DNA from: Roseateles puraquae
GTDB taxonomy: Bacteria > Pseudomonadota > Gammaproteobacteria > Burkholderiales > Burkholderiaceae_C
Reading direction: 5' to 3'
Assembly: GCF_002205845.1 (NCBI RefSeq)
Contig: NZ_NISI01000001.1
Location: forward strand, 930,001 to 994,000
Length of the DNA: 64,000 bases
The translations under genes and the position numbers were made by a program. Position 1 is the stretch's first letter. Each line of letters opens with the position of its first letter. Under the pieces are notes generated by a model. That model saw nothing but the letters and a program-made list of their open reading frames with translations, had not been told where the DNA came from and did no database searches. Below, piece by piece: positions 50,422-58,228 of the stretch.

Positions 50422-51774
50422 TCAGGTCGCAGGCAGGGCCGGCCAGCCGGCCTTGGGGCTCATGTCGTCCAGATGCCAGTCGTCGGGCTGGAAAGCCCGC
50501 TGGCGGGGCGCGTGGCGCGGGTAGCCGAGGGGATTCTCGACCTCGCTGTCGATGATGCGGCCCGCGCCGCGGGCCATCTCGGCCAGCACGCGCGCGTCCA
50601 GCGGGTCACGTGCCCAGGGCCGGGCGCCGACGAAGACCGGCAGCTCGCGCGACAGCACGGCCGCCGGCCGCAGCGGCGGCAGCTGGGGCGGCAGCTCTGG
50701 CTGGGCGGCCACGATCAGCTTCGCGGTGGTGGTGGCATGGCGGCCGAGCAGCGGCACCGGCGCACCGTGCGCATCCTGGGCGAGGTTGTCGGCCAGATAG
50801 AGCTCCAGGTCGCCCTGCCCGAGCAACATGAAGAACGGCGTGCCCGCCACCGTGCTGGGGCCGTGGCGCAGCGAATTGCCCACCAGCGCCAGCCGGCCCA
50901 CCTGGTAGGGCTGCGCCTCCCATTCGTTGGCCAGCAGGTTGTAGTGCACCGCGCGGTCGCCGGGGTTGAAGATGTGGTTGTTGACCATCGCCCCCTGTGC
51001 CCCACCCTTGAACAGCGCGTTGCGCTGCCGGTTGGAGATGTACAGGTTGGCGTAGAGCAGCACGCCGGTGGTGTTGTCGTGGATGAGGCTGCCCTTGCTG
51101 TGCTCGCCCTTGGCATGCACCGAGTTGCTCAGGCCCTCGTAGATGAGGTTGTGGCTGTAGGTGATGCGATGCGAGGTGGCCTCGCGCCACTGCTCCACCG
51201 TCTTGCCCTGGAAGCGCGGGCCACTGGCCGAGAGGTTCTCGTCGGTGGCCCAGGAGAAGCTGCAGTGGTCCACGATGACGTCGTGCGCGCCACCGACGGT
51301 CGAGATGCCGTCCTGGTCGCCGCCACTCTTCTTGGGCCGGCCGAACTCACCCGGGCGAAAGCTCAGGTGCTGCAGGATCACATCGTGCGTGGCGATGGTC
51401 GTCTCGGCCTTGATGACGGTGATGCCGGGGTCCGGCGCGGTCTGGCCGGCCACGGTGACGAAGGGCTCGGTGATCTTCAGCGGCTGGCCGCCCATGTCGA
51501 TGACGCCTCCCACCTCGAACACGATGACGCGCGGCCCGCTGGCCGCCAGCGCCGCCTGCAGGCTGCCGGGGCCGCTGGCGGCCAGCGTCGTCACCTTCAG
51601 CAGGCGCCCGCCGCGGCCGCCCTGGGTGCTGGTCCAGCCGCGGGTAACGATGCCCAGGGGCCGCTCGGCCGGGCGGTCACCCGCCTGCGCCAAGGCCGGT
51701 GCCCAGGCTGCCAGGCCCAGGCTGCCACCCGCGGCCAGCAGGCCACGGCGGCGCAAGTGTGCCGAGATCGTCAT
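50422..51774 (-). CDS. Pectate lyase family protein (PL1-like), secreted
   Basis: A 450-residue protein with a twin-arginine-like signal (HLRRRGLLAAGGSLGLAAWAPALA). The beta-helix domain has VIVFEVGGVIDMGGQPLK, VTVAGQTAPDPGITVIK, VIVDHCSFSWATDENLSASG, GEHSKGSLIHDN and NALFKGGAQGAMVNNHIFN. It is a paralogue of the lyase at 41503 and should cleave polygalacturonate. Its start is 2 nt after the stop of the frameshifted TonB receptor, so the two are one transcript. Confidence 0.88.
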   Translation of the reverse strand: MTISAHLRRRGLLAAGGSLGLAAWAPALAQAGDRPAERPLGIVTRGWTSTQGGRGGRLLKVTTLAASGPGSLQAALAASGPRVIVFEVGGVIDMGGQPLKITEPFVTVAGQTAPDPGITVIKAETTIATHDVILQHLSFRPGEFGRPKKSGGDQDGISTVGGAHDVIVDHCSFSWATDENLSASGPRFQGKTVEQWREATSHRITYSHNLIYEGLSNSVHAKGEHSKGSLIHDNTTGVLLYANLYISNRQRNALFKGGAQGAMVNNHIFNPGDRAVHYNLLANEWEAQPYQVGRLALVGNSLRHGPSTVAGTPFFMLLGQGDLELYLADNLAQDAHGAPVPLLGRHATTTAKLIVAAQPELPPQLPPLRPAAVLSRELPVFVGARPWARDPLDARVLAEMARGAGRIIDSEVENPLGYPRHAPRQRAFQPDDWHLDDMSPKAGWPALPAT

Positions 51775-51776
51775 GC

Positions 51777-54673
51777 TCAGAAGGTGTAGTCGGCGGTCAG
51801 CTTGTAGGCCCGGCCCAGCACATCCGCCAGGCTCGTGATGTAGCCGGTGTAGATCGTGTTGGACGTGATCGGCGGGTTGGCGTTGGTGAAGTTGTTGACC
51901 GCCAGGCTGAGCTTCAGGCCCTTGAAGCCGCTGTAGGCCACACTGGCACCGTACTGGCTGTAGGGGCTCACCTGCGTGATCGACGAGCCCGCGCGCGGCG
52001 TCAGGTCGGTCAGCCCGGTGTTGTAGCGCACCGAAACCAGCCCCGACCACGGCCCGTTGCGCAGGCCGATCGACGCAGTGTGCTTCCAGCGCGGGTTGAT
52101 CTGCGGCATGCCGGCCAGGCCGGAGTTGACACCTGCGCCGCCGTAGCGCGCATCGTTGGTGATGACGCCGACGTTGCTCAGCATCTCGCCCCCCTTCTCG
52201 GCACTGAAGCGGTAGCTCTCGTAATAGGTGCCTTCGAGCTGGAAGGTGGCCTGGCCGATGGGCGTGGCCACGCGGTAGAGCGCGACAGGTCCAGCCCGCG
52301 GATGCTGGTGTCGCCCCGGTTGGCCTGGCTGGCCACGATGTAGTCGATGGTGCCGTCCGCCTTGCGCACGATGTTCTGCACGTACTTGGCGGGCTGCTGC
52401 TGCACCTCGGCGATGGCGACCGCGCCCAGCATGTCGGTCAGCCTGATGCCCCAGTAGTCGGCCGTCATCAGCAGGCCCTTGGTGGGCTCCAGCGCCAGGC
52501 CTACGGTCCAGCCCTTGGACTTCTCGGGCTTCAGGAAGCTGTTGTCGGGTGACTTGGTCCAGTAGTTGGTCTGCACGTTGCAGACCTGGTCGCGCGTGTA
52601 GCCATTGACCGGGTTGCCGGTGTTGGCCACGGTAGGCGTGGCACTGGGGCACAGCACCGGGTCGTCCATCAGCTGGCTGCGCACCTCGGGCGTGGGGTTC
52701 TGGATGTCCATGATGGACGGCGCCCGGAAGCCCGTGTTGGCCGAGCCACGCAGCACCAGCTGGTCCAGCGCCTGGTAGCGCACCGACAGCTTGGGGTTGA
52801 CGGTGGTGGTCTTGAGGTCGTTGTAAGTGTCAGAGCGCACCGCGGCATTGAGGCTCCACCGGCGGGTCACCGGCGCGTCCACCTCGATGACGGCGGACTT
52901 GATATCACGGCTGAGGTCGCGCGCCACGCCGGTCGGCGTCTCGCCCACGAGGTCGTGCTTGGTGACGTTGCCGAAGGCATCGATCAAGTATTTGCCGTTG
53001 GCGTCCTTGGCCACGTAATCCAGCGGCGCGGCATCGACCTTGGCCGAATCGCGGCGCAGCTCGCCGCTGACCGCCAGCACCAGCGGGCCGCCCGAGAGCT
53101 CCATGAGCGTGCGCGTCAGCGTGGCGTCGACGCTGCGGTTGTAAGCATGGTTGACGCGGTAGGTGTAGTCGCTCGCCTCGATGCTCTTCAGGTAGGCCAG
53201 GCCTTCGGCGTCCTGCAGGCCGAAGGGGTTGAGGATGCCCTTGGTGAAGCCCTCCTGTGCCTTGGAGTACAGGATGTAGCCGCCACCGGCACGGGTGTCG
53301 CGCAACGACTTGCCGTAGTTCAGGCCCACGCGGTAGTCGAAGCCCGCCACCGTGCCTTCGGCGCTGAGCACCAGGCGGTCGTTGGTCTGCTCGTCATTGC
53401 GATAGGCCGAGCCCAGCTCGGCCGGGCCCCAGACGAAATAGATCGTCCGGTTGTTCATGTTGAGGTCGCTGACCGTGCCGGGCGTCTTGGTGGCGTCGAT
53501 GTACATGGCCGGCGAATTGCTGCCGGTGTTGCTGCCCACCACCTTGACCGCCGGCGTGATGCCCTTGCCGGGGTAGTACTTGCTGGTGGCCGGCATGCTG
53601 TAGGTGGTGGCCGGCGCGGTGCTGCCGGGCGTCTGCATGCCGCGGAACTTCTGCACGTTGAAGGTCGAGTGCAGGCCTTCCAGGCTCAGGCTGTGCGCGT
53701 TGTTGATGCGCCAGCTCAGCTTGGCGAAGACGTTGGTGATCTTGCTGCCGTCGGTCACCGCGTCGTAGTAGTTCGGGTTGCGGTAGCAGCCGGCGTTCGT
53801 GTAGGTGGGCGTGGCCGCGACGCTGCCTGCGCCCAGCGTGGGCAGCGAATACGGCGCTGCGCAGCCCGCGGCGAAGGCTGGGTTGTAGTTGGAGTTCGCG
53901 CTGGTGCTGAAACCGAAGTTGGCCGTGGGGCTGGGGTTCTTGTTGTCCGGCAGCAGGCCCAGGCCCATGGCCGACAGCACCGAGTAGTCGTACAGCTCGG
54001 GGCGGTCGATCTTGAACAGGGCCGACTTGCGCTGGTGGTCCAGCGACACATAGGCGTTCCAGCCGTCGGTGCCGATGTCGCCCACGCCCAGGATGGCGCC
54101 GATGGCCTTGGTCTCGCCACCGCCCGAGTGCTCGGGCTGGTTCCACTCGACCTTGAGCCGCCGGCCCTTGTAGGTGTTGTAGGTCCAGAAGTTCTGCACG
54201 CCGCCGATCGCGTCGGAGCCGTAGATGGACGAGGCGCCGTCGCGCAGCGTCTCGGCCCGGTCCAGCGCCATGCGCGGGATGACGTTGACCGACACGTACT
54301 GATCCTGCAGCGGCTCGTTGGCCATGCGGCGGCCATTGAGCAGCGTCAGCGTGCGCATCGCACCGAGCCCGCGCAGGTTCAGCATCGGGCCGGCAGCACC
54401 GCTGTTGGTGCCCAGGGACAAGGACTGGGGCATCTCCAGCACCAGATCCTTGAGCTCGGTGTGGCCGCGCGCTTCCAGGTCTTCGGACTTGACGACGGAC
54501 ACCGGCAGCGCGGTCTCGCCGGCCAGCCGCTTGATGGATGACCCCGTGATCTGGATGCGCTCCAGCGCCTGCGGTGCATCGCTGGTTTGCGCTTGTGCTG
54601 CGCCGATGAGGCTGAGCGCGGCCGCGGCGCACAGGTTCAGGCGCCGGGCGGCCTGCGGAATCCTGGAAGTCAT
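51777..54673 (-). pseudogene. TonB-dependent receptor with a single-base frameshift
   Basis: The first part (54673 down to about 52285) encodes a signal peptide, a plug with LPVSVVKSEDLEARGHTELKDLV and RDGASSIYGSDAIGGVQNFW, and most of the barrel, ending RGDTSIRGLDLS. The frame then shifts and the rest of the barrel, from ALYRVATPIGQATFQLEG to the terminal ADYTF, continues in another frame to 51777. One base (a C on the plus strand near 52283-52284) appears to be missing; restoring it gives a receptor of about 965 residues. Intact it would import pectin oligomers. It may be a real mutation or a sequencing error. A second receptor at 58229-61180 is intact. Confidence 0.88.
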
Positions 54674-54708
54674 GTCGTCTCCTGTTCTTGATTTTTCAGG
54701 CGAGGCGC

Positions 54709-57516
54709 TCAGGGCGCGGGCACCCAGCCGCCCGGCGCGCCGGTGGCGATGGTCGAGTTCTGGAAGATGTCGGCGCGGCTGGTCAGGCCTGCGGCGCTAC
54801 CCAGCTGGCGTGCCAGCGACAGGCTCACCGACTGGCCATTCACCGTGACCAGGCCCTGCGACAGCCGGGCACTGATGTTCAGCGGCGCGCCGTTCAGGTC
54901 GGTGCTGCCGTACTCGCGCCAGCCCACCGCGTCGGTGGCCGCACCATCGGCCGTGCCGGCCCAGGGCGGCGGATTGCTGCTGCAGCTGCCGGTGCCCACG
55001 CCGGTCTTGCTGGTGCCGGTGCCCACGCACCAGCCCACCGGCAGGATGTGCGAGCCCATCTTCGTGTTCACGAAGGCGATGTGGTCGATGTAGGTGGTCG
55101 AGGTCGTGCCCCCGCTGCGGGCCAGGTAGGCCTGGGTCACGCCCGGGTCGGCGGTGAGGCGGCTGTTCAGGAAGATGAAGCCCTTGTCACCCGGCGTGGC
55201 GCGCGCCTGCAGGATGTAGCCGGGCGAGCTGCTGCCGGTGTCCACCACCGAGCGGATCTCGCACTCCTCGAACAGGCTGGCCATCACGCTGCCCCAGATG
55301 AAGTCGACGTTGCCGGCGACCAGCGACTGGTAGATCCAGTTGTAGCCCTTGAGCTGCAGCGTGTCCTGCTGGCTCAGGAAGTTCATCTGCTTGGCCACCA
55401 ACCGCGCCGCCGCGGCGGTGGTGCTGGTGTTGAAGTACAGCGCCTCGGCCTGGTTGTCCCAGCTGGTGCTGCGCACATGCGGGTTCTGCAGGGTGAAGTT
55501 CTGCAGCGTGAGCAGATCGGCCGTCTCGACGAGGAAGGACGCGCGCCCGCCGCCCAGCACGCGGTGGCCGAGCGTGCGGCCAGACGTGCTGAGGGCTGTG
55601 CCCGCGGCGGCACTGCTGGCGCCGCTGCCCGAGTTCAGCGACTCGAAGTTCACGTCCCCCACCACCACGCCGTCGCGGCTTTCGCCCACGATGCTCAGGT
55701 TGGACACCTTGCGCAGGATGTTCAGCTCCGGGTAGCTGCCGTTGGCCAGCGTGATGAGCTTCGGGGTGGCCACCGTGTTGCAGCCGTTGGCGGCCGGGCT
55801 GTTGGTGGAGCAGTTCTTCATGATCCAGTTCAACGCGCCCTGCAGCGTGCGGAAGTCTGCGGTGCTGCCGTTGTCGTCGACGCTGACGCTGGTGAAGCTG
55901 GCCGGCGCCGGTCGGGTGGTGAACTTCCAGCCGTCGGCCTTGCCGATGCCCGCGAACGCCGTGCCCTTGATCGTGCCGACGAGCACGCCGGCATCCACGG
56001 TGACGTAGTAGCTGGTGTTGAAGTCGAGCTTGTTGTTGTGCGGCTTGATCCAGGCGGTGCTGCCCTTGACGCTGACGGGGCGATACCAGACGTAGCGCGC
56101 AAAAGTGGCGCCGTCAGGCATGGCACCCAGGCCGAGGGCATCGATCTCCAGGTTGGTCCGCGGCAGCACCGTCTGCGTGTCGGTGGCCGACGGCGCATTG
56201 CTCAGGTCGAGGCTGTCGACCAGCACGTCGTCGCTCGTGCGGTAGATGTTGATCTTGCCGCTGCTGCCAATGGTGGGCGGTGCATCGAAGGCGATGGCCA
56301 GTCGCGTGTCGTTGGGCACACGCGTTTCATTTGCAGCCGGGAAGCGGGTGCCGGCGACTTCGGCCACGTTGCCGCTGCCGGTGATTTGCGTGGTCACCTT
56401 GCCGGCGCCGGCCAGCAGCAGCGCATTGGCCTTGACCAGGGCGGTCGGCCGGGGCTTGTAGGCATACGGCGGCGTGAACGGCGTGCCAGGCGCCACCGTG
56501 CAGTTGCCCAGCGCCAGGCCGTTGACGGTGGAACCGCTGTCCAGGAAGACACCGGTGCGGTCGCTGCTCGGGTAGGTCACGACGCTGTCGCAGCCCACCG
56601 CGCCGTCAATGGCGAACACGTTGTTGTGCGACAGGATGTTGGCCTGCTTGCCCACGCCAATGCTGTAGGAATGCGGATAGGGGTTGGCCGTCTTGCTGCC
56701 GACAAAATAGTTGTTGAACAGGTGCACCTGGCCGAACCGCACCCGCGGCACGCGCTGCGTCACGCCGTTGAAGACGTTGTTGGTGAGGGTGATGCGCAGC
56801 TTGCCGGCGTCACTGGTGAGGCTGTCGGACCCGCCGACCAGCATCGTCTTGTCGTGCTTGGTGATCAGGTTGTTGGAGATGGTGATGAGGTCGGCACCCT
56901 TGGTGATGTCGATCGCCCCGTCGTGGCACTGCTTGGTCTTGCCGTTCTCGATGGGCAGGGTGTCATCGGTGACCGGCGCGTCGGTGATGGTGTTGCGGTC
57001 GATCCAGACCTGGGTGGCGGTCACGATGCCGATGGCGTCGTACTGGGAGTTCCAGTTGCCGGTGGCGCCGTCGGTCGGGTCCCATACCGGGCCGACGTCG
57101 CAGGGGGCCACGATCGTCAGGTTGCGCACGATGACCTGGCTGACGCTGGTGATGTCGATCCAGGCATTGATGAAGCCGGCTCCGGGGCCGTCACCGATCA
57201 GAGTGGTGTTGCTGGGCAGCTTCACGCGCGCGCGCACCTTCTGGTCGGCGGTGCTGGAGAAGCGCACGCCTTCGGTCATGTCGATGGTGCCGACGACCTT
57301 GATGATCTTGGGCAGGTCGCCGCCGTTGGTGATGGCGTTCAGCAGCTCGGCGCGGTTGCGCACGGTGTAGATGCGCTCGGCGGTGGCGGCGCTACCGCCC
57401 ACCGTGCCGGCGCCCCAGCCGTCAGCGGGCGCGGTCTGGCGGGCCACGTCTTGCGCCTGGGCCGCGAGGCCGCAGGCCGCCAGCGCGAAGGCGATCAGAT
57501 GGTGCAGCGGCTTCAT
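54709..57516 (-). CDS. Pectate lyase (PL1)-pectin methylesterase (CE8) fusion, secreted
   Basis: A 935-residue protein with a signal peptide (MKPLHHLIAFALAACGLAAQAQ). Residues about 25-390 are a PL1 pectate-lyase helix: WGAGTVGGSAATAERIYTV, IIKVVGTIDMTEG, QYDAIGIV, WIDRNTITDAPV, DGAIDITKGADLITISNNLITKHDKTMLVG and RVPRVRFGQVHLFNNYF. An Ig-like linker follows (about 390-540). Residues about 545-900 are a pectin methylesterase with QQDTLQ (Gln717, Asp718), DFIWG (Asp738) and YLARSGG (Arg800). One chain thus de-esterifies and cleaves pectin. The start has GGAGG 5 nt upstream. It overlaps the PEP-CTERM gene by ATGA. Confidence 0.93.
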   Translation of the reverse strand: MKPLHHLIAFALAACGLAAQAQDVARQTAPADGWGAGTVGGSAATAERIYTVRNRAELLNAITNGGDLPKIIKVVGTIDMTEGVRFSSTADQKVRARVKLPSNTTLIGDGPGAGFINAWIDITSVSQVIVRNLTIVAPCDVGPVWDPTDGATGNWNSQYDAIGIVTATQVWIDRNTITDAPVTDDTLPIENGKTKQCHDGAIDITKGADLITISNNLITKHDKTMLVGGSDSLTSDAGKLRITLTNNVFNGVTQRVPRVRFGQVHLFNNYFVGSKTANPYPHSYSIGVGKQANILSHNNVFAIDGAVGCDSVVTYPSSDRTGVFLDSGSTVNGLALGNCTVAPGTPFTPPYAYKPRPTALVKANALLLAGAGKVTTQITGSGNVAEVAGTRFPAANETRVPNDTRLAIAFDAPPTIGSSGKINIYRTSDDVLVDSLDLSNAPSATDTQTVLPRTNLEIDALGLGAMPDGATFARYVWYRPVSVKGSTAWIKPHNNKLDFNTSYYVTVDAGVLVGTIKGTAFAGIGKADGWKFTTRPAPASFTSVSVDDNGSTADFRTLQGALNWIMKNCSTNSPAANGCNTVATPKLITLANGSYPELNILRKVSNLSIVGESRDGVVVGDVNFESLNSGSGASSAAAGTALSTSGRTLGHRVLGGGRASFLVETADLLTLQNFTLQNPHVRSTSWDNQAEALYFNTSTTAAAARLVAKQMNFLSQQDTLQLKGYNWIYQSLVAGNVDFIWGSVMASLFEECEIRSVVDTGSSSPGYILQARATPGDKGFIFLNSRLTADPGVTQAYLARSGGTTSTTYIDHIAFVNTKMGSHILPVGWCVGTGTSKTGVGTGSCSSNPPPWAGTADGAATDAVGWREYGSTDLNGAPLNISARLSQGLVTVNGQSVSLSLARQLGSAAGLTSRADIFQNSTIATGAPGGWVPAP

Positions 57517-58079
57517 GCGGACCTCCGCGTGCGACGCAGCGCCAGCAGGCCGAGGCCGGCCCCGAAGAGCGCCAGGCTGGCGGGCTCCGGCACGGCCGCG
57601 GCCGTCACCTGGGCCGTGAGGATGCCCCACTGACTCGTGAAGCTGAGGTTGTCGAGCGTGAGGCTGACGGTGTCCGGCCCGGTGAGCACGAAGCTGTAGC
57701 TGCCGCTGCTCAAGGCAGTGACGTCCACCGGCGCCAAGGCCGCCAGCGGCTGGGTCAGGCCGGCGAAGCTGAAGCTCAGCGTGTAGCGGCCAGGCAGTGC
57801 GAGGTCGCCGGTGTTGTTCCAGACCTGGATGCGGCCATCGGTGAAGAAGTCCACCTGCAGCGCGCCATCGGCCGAGATGAACTCGATCTCGGTCGCCGAC
57901 AGGCGCGTGATGTTGCTGGCGGTGTCGTCACCGGACAGGAAATCCAGACCATACAGCTGCGTACTGGCGCCGCTGACTTGGCCCGTAATGAGGATGCCCG
58001 CGGGCAAGGTGTCGTCGGCGTGCGCCGACGCGGTCAGGCATGCAGCAGCCAGGACCGCCAGGGTCTTGCAAGTCTTCAC
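57513..58079 (-). CDS. PEP-CTERM sorting domain protein
   Basis: A 188-residue exported protein with a signal peptide (MKTCKTLAVLAAACLTASAHA), a beta-rich body and the C-terminal sorting signal VPEPASLALFGAGLGLLALRRTRR, i.e. PEP motif, hydrophobic helix and Arg cluster. Exosortase recognises this tail and releases or attaches the protein. It sits between a TonB receptor and the lyase-esterase fusion and overlaps the latter by 4 nt. The body is not recognised; it may bind polysaccharide at the surface. Confidence 0.85.
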   Translation of the reverse strand: MKTCKTLAVLAAACLTASAHADDTLPAGILITGQVSGASTQLYGLDFLSGDDTASNITRLSATEIEFISADGALQVDFFTDGRIQVWNNTGDLALPGRYTLSFSFAGLTQPLAALAPVDVTALSSGSYSFVLTGPDTVSLTLDNLSFTSQWGILTAQVTAAAVPEPASLALFGAGLGLLALRRTRRSA

Positions 58080-58177
58080 GTGTTGTCTCCATCGAGGCCG
58101 GTCCTGCCCGTGGGCGGCCGGCGCTTCTTGGTGTTACGGCGGAAGACCTGCAGGGTCTTGTGTGCGCCTCAAGCGCA

Positions 58178-58206
58178 AGAGGGTGCAGACGCAGGCCGCA
58201 CCCTCT
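58178..58206 (-). terminator. Hairpin between TonB receptor and PEP-CTERM gene
   Basis: agagggtgc (58178-58186) and gcaccctct (58198-58206) form a perfect 9-bp stem with an 11-nt loop, 22 nt after the receptor stop. No T-run follows, so it may be an mRNA-stabilising or partial-termination element that sets a high receptor to enzyme ratio. Confidence 0.5.
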
Positions 58207-58228
58207 GGTGTTCTCAACCTGTCAGGGC

